The position numbers and the translations under genes are program-made. The notes beneath the pieces were generated by a model. It was not told the origin of the DNA. It saw nothing but the letters and a program-made list of their open reading frames with translations, and searched no databases. A DNA stretch of 45,019 bases from Bacteroidota bacterium (GTDB lineage Bacteria; Bacteroidota; Bacteroidia; B-17B0; Aurantibacillaceae): positions 1-45,019 of the forward strand of contig JAAFIQ010000024.1 of assembly GCA_013298715.1 (NCBI GenBank), given 5' to 3'. Below are positions 8,542-14,987 of the stretch, piece after piece (position 1 is the first letter of the stretch; every line of letters begins with the position of its first letter).

Positions 8542-9975
8542 TTAATCGTATCTAAATTTCTGGAACCAAATTTCGCCAAAGGTAAACCCAGCATAAATGC
8601 GCCAATAAGCCTCTTTAATTAAATTATTCTTTGTGGTACCATAAGTCCCGTATTGCAAAGCAAGATTTACAAAATTCATATCACCACGTTTTTTATTCAT
8701 TTTAATACCAACTGGTAATCCAAATCCAACGCTGGCAACATAATTATTTACGGTGGTATTATTTACATCTATAAAGCCGCTATTATATGAAAAGCCCATG
8801 CGGTATTTAACTTTCTCAAGGTACTTGTTTGATTCTCTATCTTTACAATATTCAACGCCACTTGCAATGCGTAAGCTATTTTTGTAATTAGTTTTTGTGT
8901 CGATTAAATTAAAATTACTCCAGTTTGTTAGGCTTACATCAAGCAAAGCGTTTATTCTATTTCCTTTTCTAAAACCTATGCCAAACCCATTTTCAACTGG
9001 CAACGCTATTTCTCCTTTTTGGTTGTTGGCTGCATATACTGTATCACGCACAACTTGGTTACCTGCCCCATCTAACACATAATTTAAGATACGTGTGTCG
9101 TAAGTGGCAGAAAGTTTGTTATTGATACTTGAAAAATAACCAAATGTGAAGGTAACATTCTCTATTAAATCTCTTCTTTTACCTGTTGACTTAACTTTCA
9201 AAGAATCAAAGGTTATTCCGCTTTGTATTCCAAAATTACCAGTAAAATCGCCAAGTACAACACTACGTTCTCGTTTTAAATTTCGGTAGGTAAATGTGTT
9301 AGAATATAATGCAGTATACTCGTTATCAATATTACCAAACATGTAATTTAAGTTGGCTCCAATACTTAACTCGCTTAAAAATTTGTTAATCGCTTGTTTA
9401 CTTTTTATCTGGTTATAGGTATGCACTGTATCAGGAAACTTCATATTATGCGAATTGTATTTACCAATTAATTTTTTAAAAGGACTAATGCCGTAACCAA
9501 TAAAAGCGCGGTTCATTCCGCCTGAACCTTTGTAATTATTTATTACATCGCCAAACTCTGAGCTTGTAGTTGTAGATTTTAATTCGTAACCAACGTTACT
9601 GTAAGGCATAATTCCAAGCACAGCACCACCATTATTTCTTATGGGAACACCAAGTGCTGCGTAAGAAAAATTTGTTACCCATTTTTTGATCTTAACAGAA
9701 GAATTTTGAAGGGTGTTATAAGTAAAATTTCCACCAACTTCTAATTTGGTGTACCTCATTTGAGCATAGGAAGCAGGATTACCTGTATTGATAGCAAAAC
9801 TATCATTTTTTGAAGCGATGAATGTTCCTCCCATTCCTAAATTATGAGCAAGTACACTTTGATTCAATTCCCCTAAACCGTAACGGGAGTAAGGACTAAA
9901 CGTATTAATTTGAGCACTAGCTGAAAAATAAAATACGAAAAGAAGTATTGAAAAATATTTTGAATTTAATTGCAA
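8542..9975 (-). CDS. outer-membrane beta-barrel protein (coaX-lptC linked family)
   Basis: A 477-residue protein with a signal peptide ending in SASAQ. It begins INTFSPYSRYGLGEL and contains GMGGTFIASKN and NTGNPASYA, features of FadL-like or porin-like Bacteroidota barrels. Alternating aromatic and polar residues continue to the end (GFTFGEIWFQKFRYD). The start codon is TTG at 9975-9973, inside the last codons of coaX (10-nt overlap); the next ATG would remove the signal peptide. Its place between coaX and lptC is conserved in Bacteroidota. A role in the outer membrane is well supported; the substrate is unknown. Confidence 0.83.
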   Translation of the reverse strand: MQLNSKYFSILLFVFYFSASAQINTFSPYSRYGLGELNQSVLAHNLGMGGTFIASKNDSFAINTGNPASYAQMRYTKLEVGGNFTYNTLQNSSVKIKKWVTNFSYAALGVPIRNNGGAVLGIMPYSNVGYELKSTTTSSEFGDVINNYKGSGGMNRAFIGYGISPFKKLIGKYNSHNMKFPDTVHTYNQIKSKQAINKFLSELSIGANLNYMFGNIDNEYTALYSNTFTYRNLKRERSVVLGDFTGNFGIQSGITFDSLKVKSTGKRRDLIENVTFTFGYFSSINNKLSATYDTRILNYVLDGAGNQVVRDTVYAANNQKGEIALPVENGFGIGFRKGNRINALLDVSLTNWSNFNLIDTKTNYKNSLRIASGVEYCKDRESNKYLEKVKYRMGFSYNSGFIDVNNTTVNNYVASVGFGLPVGIKMNKKRGDMNFVNLALQYGTYGTTKNNLIKEAYWRIYAGFTFGEIWFQKFRYD

Positions 9976-10685
9976 TTTAAAATAGTATTTAAGCCTATTA
10001 AAACCAAATTAGGCTCGGCAAAGAAACGATTTTTAAGTTGTTTGGACAAATAATTAGCATCGCCACCTGTTAGGATAACTTTTAAATTTGGATAGAGTTG
10101 CAAATATGCCTCAATGGCTTGCTGTACCTCGAAAGTAGCACCAAGTTGCACGCCTGAGTTAAGAGATTCGGAAGTACTATTACCCGTTAATTTTTCATAA
10201 TTTTCATTTAATTGAAGCAGTGGCAAGGCATGTGTAAATTCATTTAAGGCTTTGTAGCGCATTATTATTCCAGGAGAAATTGCTCCGCCTAAAAATTCAT
10301 TCTTTTCATTGGTGAAATTGTATTTTATGCATGTGCCTGCATCGATAGTTAAAACGGGTTGGTTTTTATAAAAGCTGTAACCACCAACTGCCGCAGCCAA
10401 CCTATCAGAACCAAGGCTGTTTTTTGATTTGTATAAATTTATTAGAGGAATGATGGATTCATTTTTAAACAGATGCACTTTAGGAATCATTGTGAGTCTT
10501 TTAGCTAAATCTCCATGAAGTTCAGTTACAGAGCCAATTATACACGCCTTAATGTTTTTAAGATTTGTAATAAATTCGTAAATCTCAGTTTGCGTGGCAA
10601 AATAAAATACATTTTCAATAGTATTACTACTATTAAAAATTGCTGCCTTAATCCTTGTATTTCCGAAATCAAAAACTAGATTCAT
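9966..10685 (-). CDS. coaX: type III pantothenate kinase
   Basis: A 239-residue kinase of the ASKHA fold that phosphorylates pantothenate, the first step of coenzyme A synthesis. Visible motifs are the N-terminal phosphate loop DFGNTRIKAA, the substrate motif LGSDRLAAAVGG, TIDAGTCIKYNF, and GGAISPGIIMRYKALNEFTHALP. The length is normal for CoaX. It is the first gene of the operon leading to the barrel protein, lptC and a small membrane protein. It diverges from tRNA-Phe across about 100 nt of shared promoter region. Confidence 0.93.
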   Translation of the reverse strand: MNLVFDFGNTRIKAAIFNSSNTIENVFYFATQTEIYEFITNLKNIKACIIGSVTELHGDLAKRLTMIPKVHLFKNESIIPLINLYKSKNSLGSDRLAAAVGGYSFYKNQPVLTIDAGTCIKYNFTNEKNEFLGGAISPGIIMRYKALNEFTHALPLLQLNENYEKLTGNSTSESLNSGVQLGATFEVQQAIEAYLQLYPNLKVILTGGDANYLSKQLKNRFFAEPNLVLIGLNTILNCN

Positions 10686-10738
10686 GCCTTAAAATTGAGA
10701 AAAATAAGTGATTTTTTACTCTTTCTTGTTTAATTTAT

Positions 10739-10768
10739 TTTGAAATTAAAGAAATAACTGTAATTTTG
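10739..10768 (+). promoter_or_regulatory. Bacteroidota-type promoter of tRNA-Phe
   Basis: A -33 box TTTG (10739-10742), an 18-bp spacer and a -7 box TAATTTTG (10761-10768) match the TTTG / TAnnTTTG consensus of the primary sigma factor in this phylum. The mature tRNA begins 22 nt after the -7 box. Confidence 0.65.
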
Positions 10769-10789
10769 CAACCTCAAATGAACTAAGTT

Positions 10790-10862
10790 GGTACCTTAGC
10801 TCAGTTGGTAGAGCAAAGGACTGAAAATCCTTGTGTCCCTGGTTCGATTCCTGGAGGTACCA
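10790..10862 (+). tRNA. tRNA-Phe (anticodon GAA)
   Basis: A 73-nt cloverleaf. The acceptor stem GGTACCT pairs with AGGTACC. The D-loop contains AGTTGGTA. The anticodon stem AAGGA/TCCTT encloses the loop CTGAAAA with anticodon GAA, and the T arm contains GGTTCGATTC. The discriminator base is A10862 and CCA is not encoded. Its last 12 nt form the first part of a 16-bp repeat found again at 12797-12812, so this 3' end is the attachment site of the element described below. Confidence 0.97.
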
Positions 10863-10866
10863 CAAA
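10851..10866 (+). repeat. left attachment-site repeat (16 bp) in tRNA-Phe 3' end
   Basis: CTGGAGGTACCACAAA, covering the last T-arm and acceptor bases of tRNA-Phe plus four flanking bases. Identical to 12797-12812. Recombination here restores a complete tRNA gene. Confidence 0.85.
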
Positions 10867-10873
10867 AAAATTC

Positions 10874-10909
10874 AAACCCTTAACTAAAAACAGTTAAGGG
10901 TTTTTTTTT
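10874..10909 (+). terminator. terminator of tRNA-Phe supplied by the integrated element
   Basis: A perfect 12-bp stem AAACCCTTAACT / AGTTAAGGGTTT (10874-10885 and 10892-10903) with a 6-nt loop is followed by an unbroken T run to 10909. It lies inside the element, so it replaces the tRNA's former terminator, which now sits at 12811-12837. Confidence 0.8.
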
Positions 10910-11054
10910 GACCACTTTACGGCCTTAGTTTAAAATTGAAACAATCCTAATTTAATTTCATTTACTTGAAAAACAACTTACTAATTTAGCACCAAAAATA
11001 CTTTTAAAGTAAACTTAGCTAATTATTAGGTTTACAGAAATTTTAACTTTATCG

Positions 11055-11077
11055 TTTACAACCTTTTCGTATATTTG
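11055..11077 (+). promoter_or_regulatory. candidate promoter for the first element operon
   Basis: TATATTTG (11070-11077) fits the -7 consensus TAnnTTTG. TTTA at 11055-11058 could be a weak -33 box, although the spacing (11 bp) is short. The next start codon is at 11115. A short palindrome TACTTTTAAAGTA lies upstream at 10999-11011 and might be an operator. Confidence 0.4.
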
Positions 11078-11114
11078 TATATAACTATTGTGTAAATCGG
11101 TTTATCAAAACAAA

Positions 11115-11261
11115 ATGAGTTCTGTAAAAAAAATAATCATTAAAAGCAATAAAGCTGACGTAATGGCTAAAATTCTACGTGAAAATGCTGAAAAGGAAGC
11201 CGTAAAAAAACACGTTAAAAGTGGAATGCCTCTAAGAAACTATAAAAAGGATAATGCCTAG
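11115..11261 (+). CDS. 48-residue basic protein of the tRNA-Phe element
   Basis: ATG at 11115 opens a 48-codon frame: Met-Ser-Ser-Val-Lys-Lys, then a helical segment (ADVMAKILRENAEKEAVKKHV), then a basic tail ending NYKKDNA. It follows a good -7 box by 38 nt. Its stop overlaps the start of the next gene by 8 nt (11254-11261), so the two are translationally linked. No family recognised. A small basic protein paired with a larger one could be an antitoxin-like or regulatory partner, but this is speculation from gene arrangement. Confidence 0.6.
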   Translation: MSSVKKIIIKSNKADVMAKILRENAEKEAVKKHVKSGMPLRNYKKDNA

Positions 11262-11750
11262 CATTCCGTATAACTTTATTGTATCTGAGTTAAATTTGCC
11301 TACTAGTATTAGCTATGAATTTAGAACAAAAAACGATGTTCTTTATTCCTGTTTTTTTATTCAGTCATCATTTAATCCCAGTTATGATGAGGAAACAAAG
11401 CCATTTGAAACTTATGAATTTGGCTTAACCGATATTATTGAGAATACAAGAGCTAGAGAAATAGATATAAATATAAAAGCAACGGTTGTAGAAATAATAA
11501 GACAGTTTTTAACTAGGTTTGGGAGCGATTTTTTAACACTATGCACTATGATAATACAGATAAAAAAGCGCATAAAAGAAACTTAGTTTTTAATAAATGG
11601 TTCAGAGAATTTGAAACATTTTTCCCACTCGAAAAATTTAATTTTGCTATTGAGGTAGATAATTTTATTTTTTATAGGTCTTGTATCATACATAAAAATC
11701 ACCCAGAAAAACAACGCCTTTTAAATCTTTCAACCCAAATTTATTCATAA
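11254..11750 (+). CDS. DUF6169-like protein read across a -1 frameshift
   Basis: Two overlapping frames, 11254-11586 (110 codons) and 11541-11750 (69 codons), together look like one protein. The first ends its family-like part at VVEIIRQFLTRF; the second supplies YDNTDKKAHKR, FNKWFREFE and IIHKNHPEKQRLL. From memory these follow the order of DUF6169 proteins, which are about 150 residues long. At the junction the zero frame reads GAT TTT TTA, forming the slippery heptamer T_TTT_TTA (11529-11535). A -1 slip there yields a 165-residue fusion. Alternatives are a lost T in the six-T run (seven Ts would also restore the frame), or a sequencing error. A 7-bp tandem duplication CACTATG (11537-11550) follows directly. 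Function unknown. Confidence 0.65.
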
Positions 11751-11809
11751 AGTAATTTTTAATTAACCTGTTTGCTTAATAACGTATTGTGGTGTATTAA
11801 GATTACTCA

Positions 11810-11839
11810 TTTACATTCTTTTATTTGAACTTACCTTTG
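11810..11839 (+). promoter_or_regulatory. promoter of the ribbon-helix-helix gene
   Basis: TACCTTTG (11832-11839) matches the -7 box, with TTTA at 11810-11813 as an imperfect -33 box after an 18-bp spacer. The start codon at 11854 is 15 nt downstream, implying a very short leader. Confidence 0.5.
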
Positions 11840-11853
11840 TATAAAAAAATTAT

Positions 11854-12495
11854 ATGAATGAACAAATAAAAAATAATGAGGCTGAAACTCCAGTTTTACC
11901 CATTGAAAAAGAAAAAAAACGTGAAATAATATCTGTTCAAGTAACTCCTGAAGAGAAACGAAAAATTAATATTATGGCTTTAAAAGATTGTGGTATAAGT
12001 GTAAGCGAATTTGTACGCACTAAGATTTTTTTAGAGCCTAAAAAAAATAGTATCGAAGCACCAACCGAAAACCCTATAAGTGATGAGGAGCGTGAAATGT
12101 TTAAGGAAACCTTAAATTCTAAAAACGAAGAGATAAAACCGCTTAAAGATGAGAAAGTAAAAATAAAAGTTGCTAATGTAAAAGAGCGACAAAACGAGGC
12201 TCAAAATAACGAATTAACGGAGCTTGAAAAAAGTGCCTTAATAATTGTTTTGAACGAAAAATATATGGCAATATTTAACAGAATTAAAAGTTACAGAAAG
12301 GAGGCTTTGGAAAAAATGAATGATAAGGATAAGGCTGTATTTTTTGATTTTAACAAGTACCTAATTACGCTTTTATTAAGAGGTTTAAGACGTTCTTATT
12401 ACAACGCTCAACTGGCTTCAAACTCGGGGCTAAATACTGGCAATATTGCAGAAATTGCAGCGGCTGAGTTAATTGATTATGAAGAGGAAGTTTAA
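11854..12495 (+). CDS. ribbon-helix-helix / MobC-like DNA-binding protein
   Basis: A 213-residue soluble protein. After an acidic start, residues about 27-65 read REIISVQVTPEEKRKINIMA followed by GISVSEFVRTKIF. This is the pattern of ribbon-helix-helix domains in MobC-type relaxosome accessory proteins and related plasmid proteins: a beta strand, EEK helix, then a G-x-S-x-S-E-F-x-R helix. The middle (about 85-135) is highly charged and probably coiled coil. The C-terminal third is helical and ends acidic. MobC-like proteins help a relaxase open oriT; no relaxase is encoded here, so it might act with one supplied in trans, or simply regulate the element. It has its own promoter at 11810-11839 and is followed 11 nt later by a 48-residue membrane peptide. 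Confidence 0.65.
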   Translation: MNEQIKNNEAETPVLPIEKEKKREIISVQVTPEEKRKINIMALKDCGISVSEFVRTKIFLEPKKNSIEAPTENPISDEEREMFKETLNSKNEEIKPLKDEKVKIKVANVKERQNEAQNNELTELEKSALIIVLNEKYMAIFNRIKSYRKEALEKMNDKDKAVFFDFNKYLITLLLRGLRRSYYNAQLASNSGLNTGNIAEIAAAELIDYEEEV

Positions 12496-12506
12496 AATTT
12501 ATAGTT

Positions 12507-12653
12507 ATGGATAGTCAATTAGTTTCAAGTGTTGTAAATTCTAAAGCTGTAACCTACATTGTATTAACTTTATGTGTGGTTGCGCTTATTACCTTTGTGG
12601 GTAGTAAAATAAAAAATTCCGATTTGTCAAAATATAAATCTGTATTTGGGTAA
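12507..12653 (+). CDS. 48-residue single-pass membrane peptide
   Basis: ATG 12507 to TAA 12653. After a polar N-terminus (MDSQLVSSVVNSKA) comes one strong transmembrane segment (VTYIVLTLCVVALITFVG, about 15-32) and a short basic tail ending SVFG. It begins 11 nt after the ribbon-helix-helix gene and is followed within 30 nt by a terminator, so it is the last gene of that unit. No homologous family recognised; small membrane peptides in mobile elements can be toxins, holin-like or entry-exclusion proteins, none of which can be chosen here. Confidence 0.55.
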   Translation: MDSQLVSSVVNSKAVTYIVLTLCVVALITFVGSKIKNSDLSKYKSVFG

Positions 12654-12676
12654 AAACTGTTTGTGTTTTGTTTGAT

Positions 12677-12706
12677 AAAAAAAGGGGCGTTTTAAGCCCC
12701 TTTTTT
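12677..12706 (+). terminator. terminator closing the element's second operon
   Basis: Stem GGGGC (12684-12688) and GCCCC (12696-12700), extended by flanking A and T runs, with a T tract to 12706. It lies 24 nt after the stop of the 48-residue membrane peptide. Confidence 0.8.
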
Positions 12707-12796
12707 GTTGTTCTTTGTTACTGTTTTGTTACTCTTAAAAATTCTTACCGCTACAAACCTCACTATTATTAAGTATTTAATAAATAAGTGGTTGTA

Positions 12797-12812
12797 CTGG
12801 AGGTACCACAAA
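12797..12812 (+). repeat. right attachment-site repeat (16 bp)
   Basis: An exact copy of 10851-10866, representing the displaced 3' end of the original tRNA-Phe gene. Bases before it do not continue the tRNA, which marks the right junction. Confidence 0.85.
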
Positions 12813-12837
12813 GCCCGCAAAATAGCGGGTTTTTTTT
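12811..12837 (+). terminator. probable original terminator of tRNA-Phe
   Basis: AAGCCCGC pairs with GCGGGTTT around the loop AAAATA, followed by eight Ts. It follows the right attachment repeat directly, as a tRNA terminator would have before insertion. Confidence 0.8.
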
Positions 12838-13084
12838 ATGCCTCAACTTTAACCAACATAAATCTTTATTCAGCAACCACGGGGGGTTAAGAGGGTTTTG
12901 TGTGTTCGTAAAGATTACTTTTGATTTATTTCAATACTAACTTTTATACAGTCCAATCTATGATGGGAAAAATCTTATTCATTAGCAAAAACGAAACTAT
13001 ATTTTGATAAAGCTTGCTAAAGGTGTTTTTTTCGACTGATTTACTAACGCTAACAAAGTGCAATCAAAAAAAAATAAGAGTTGA
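12838..13084. other. intergenic stretch without recognised features
   Basis: About 250 nt between the old tRNA terminator and the 3' end of the sulfotransferase-like gene. No convincing ORF, repeat or structured RNA is visible. It probably holds the minus-strand gene's transcript end. Confidence 0.5.
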
Positions 13085-14767
13085 TTACTCAAAATAATAA
13101 ACTTGAACTTTACCAGAGTTAAGAGAAGTAATTTTTACACTGTAAGCATTATTAGAATTTAATTTTACGAGCGTATTAGTTTCGCTTTTTAATTTCAAAG
13201 AGCTAATGGTTTCAATTTGTTTGCTGGAATTGTTCTTAGAAAAAATTTCTAATCTGTAATCATCATCATCCGATCCGTCGTTGTATAGTTGGAATGTTTT
13301 AGTTTCTGAATTAAATTTAGAACAACTAAAAAAATAGGGGTACAACGATGAGTTATAATAGGCGCGGTATTGTGCAAATAGGCCCCAGTTAAATATTCGC
13401 ATAGTTTTTGCTCTTAAGTATAAATCCCAAACTGGTTCTTTGTTTTGAGTTACTTCCAATATTCTACCGTTTGTGCCACCACAAATTAAAATATTTTTAT
13501 TGGGTAAAATCTGTGCGCTGCCATATCTGTTGGCTTTTCCTGGTATCGTATCAACGTCTAAATCTAATTCCCATAATTTTTTTACTTGTTCGTTTTTTTT
13601 AGTTGGCAATTGTAATTTCAATACATAACTTTTTCCTTTCTCCGAATCCTCACCATTACTAAAAACCATAATTTGATTGTTGCCAATAGGTTTTACATCG
13701 TGTTGCCGCGAAAATAATTTTGTTTCAAATACTTTTGTATCGTTTGGGGATAATTTTTCTCCGTACTCAGCAATTATTTTTTTTGAAGCCTTATCAATTT
13801 TTATAACCCTACTAAAATCGCGTAGTCCAAAGTAGATATGCTTGTAGGTTGAATCGTAACTAACTGCATTTGAATGAAGCATTACAGATAATTTTAAATT
13901 TTTGACACCGTGAATTTTTAAATAATCTTTAATAAGGGTTGTATCAAAATGTTCTCTAAAATCCCAATGCCATATAAGTTTTCCAACGGAATCAAATTCT
14001 AAAATAACGGCGCCATCATAGGTAAAAACTTCAGATTTAGTTTTATCTAATTTGAATTTTTCCGTTCTTGCGGCAATTGTCACAAAATTACCATTTGGTA
14101 ATCGGTTAAAAACGTGGTGTATATTTTCGATATCAATTGTTTTACGAATATCACTTACATGCTTTTTCCAAATCAGTTTTAAATCCTTGGTAAAATAATA
14201 CATGGCTGTATCATTACTAAAAACAATATTTCCGTTGTTGCACATGTGTAAATCAACCATCTTTATTGGGCCAAATTCATTTGTTCCTTTTTTAGGAAAT
14301 TGCCAAACTACATTACCGCTTCTATCTAATGCGCAAAAATATTTATCTAACCATATTATGCCATCCTTGTACTTGGATGTTTTGTTTACAAATTGGTTCA
14401 CTCTATACATAGTTGTATCATTAAAATCATTCTTATAAATGCTGAATTTCAATTCAGAAGATTTATTAAGTTGTACACTTTGTTTATCAAACGCCTCAAC
14501 AAACCATTTATAATAGGAACCAAGGTTTAGTTGTTTAAGTATAACAACAGTATTACTATCCGTTACTACTCTGTTATTAATAGCTTTGCTGTAAGTAGAA
14601 TCGTATTCAACTACACGTAATTTGTAGTAATGTGCCTCCTTTACTTCTTTGAATTGAAATAGCACTTGGGTGTAATTAAGTTCTGAATTGTTAATTGGAT
14701 AGAACTGCGCATTAACAAAGCTTGAAAGAATAAAAAATAAGATTAAATATAATGATTTGTATAACAT
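13085..14767 (-). CDS. exported aryl-sulfate sulfotransferase (ASST)-like protein
   Basis: A 560-residue protein with a signal peptide ending in FVNAQ, then a fibronectin-III-like domain (about 20-110) and a beta-propeller region (about 130-490). Propeller features match ASST-type proteins: ENIHHVFNRLPNGNF (His217-His218), MLHSNAV (His298), FSRQHDV (His356) and RYGSAQILPNKNILICGG. ASST enzymes pass sulfate between phenolic compounds through a catalytic His in the periplasm. Which His is catalytic here is not certain, so activity is inferred. The last 80 or so residues resemble a T9SS-type sorting region but lack the strong type B signature. It diverges from the 1557-residue protein, across about 220 nt. 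Confidence 0.78.
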   Translation of the reverse strand: MLYKSLYLILFFILSSFVNAQFYPINNSELNYTQVLFQFKEVKEAHYYKLRVVEYDSTYSKAINNRVVTDSNTVVILKQLNLGSYYKWFVEAFDKQSVQLNKSSELKFSIYKNDFNDTTMYRVNQFVNKTSKYKDGIIWLDKYFCALDRSGNVVWQFPKKGTNEFGPIKMVDLHMCNNGNIVFSNDTAMYYFTKDLKLIWKKHVSDIRKTIDIENIHHVFNRLPNGNFVTIAARTEKFKLDKTKSEVFTYDGAVILEFDSVGKLIWHWDFREHFDTTLIKDYLKIHGVKNLKLSVMLHSNAVSYDSTYKHIYFGLRDFSRVIKIDKASKKIIAEYGEKLSPNDTKVFETKLFSRQHDVKPIGNNQIMVFSNGEDSEKGKSYVLKLQLPTKKNEQVKKLWELDLDVDTIPGKANRYGSAQILPNKNILICGGTNGRILEVTQNKEPVWDLYLRAKTMRIFNWGLFAQYRAYYNSSLYPYFFSCSKFNSETKTFQLYNDGSDDDDYRLEIFSKNNSSKQIETISSLKLKSETNTLVKLNSNNAYSVKITSLNSGKVQVYYFE

Positions 14768-14987
14768 GAATTTTCAATATTAATTTAACGCAAACAAATT
14801 TAGCGAATAATAGGTTATTAACAGGAGTGAATAGGCTAGTTGATTAATTCTACTTTATTACAACGTTTTAGGAATATTAAATTGAGTGAACGCTTGGTAT
14901 AAACTATTGAAAAAATTTGTTTTTTTAACATATAACTCTAAGTTTGTACATATATTACTTAAGACCTCAAAAACTAAAATAATCGTC

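Larger units (their letters stand above)
10851..12812 (+). mobile_element. integrase-less 1.95-kb integrative element in tRNA-Phe
   Basis: A perfect 16-bp direct repeat (CTGGAGGTACCACAAA) occurs at 10851-10866, across the tRNA 3' end, and at 12797-12812. The downstream copy is followed directly by a strong hairpin-plus-T terminator, as expected for the original end of the tRNA transcript. Between the copies are 1930 nt with four plus-strand coding units: a 48-residue ORF, a frameshifted DUF6169-like gene, a ribbon-helix-helix protein and a 48-residue membrane peptide. The element has its own promoters and terminators. This is the structure left by tyrosine-recombinase integration into a tRNA gene. 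No integrase, relaxase or replication gene is present, so it is either a satellite mobilised in trans or the remnant of a larger element. Confidence 0.85.

Noticed and set aside
10999-11011. Palindrome TACTTTTAAAGTA as an operator or origin
   Set aside because: A 6-bp arm palindrome in AT-rich DNA is common by chance; it is mentioned only as a possibility beside the promoter.
11541-11750. A separate 69-residue gene inside the tRNA-Phe element
   Set aside because: Its content continues the family-like pattern of the preceding frame and its start lies inside it, so it is better treated as the second half of one frameshifted gene.
12705-12890. Plus-strand open frame of 61 codons across the right attachment repeat
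   Set aside because: It crosses a terminator T tract, the att repeat and another terminator hairpin, and the product has no recognisable features.
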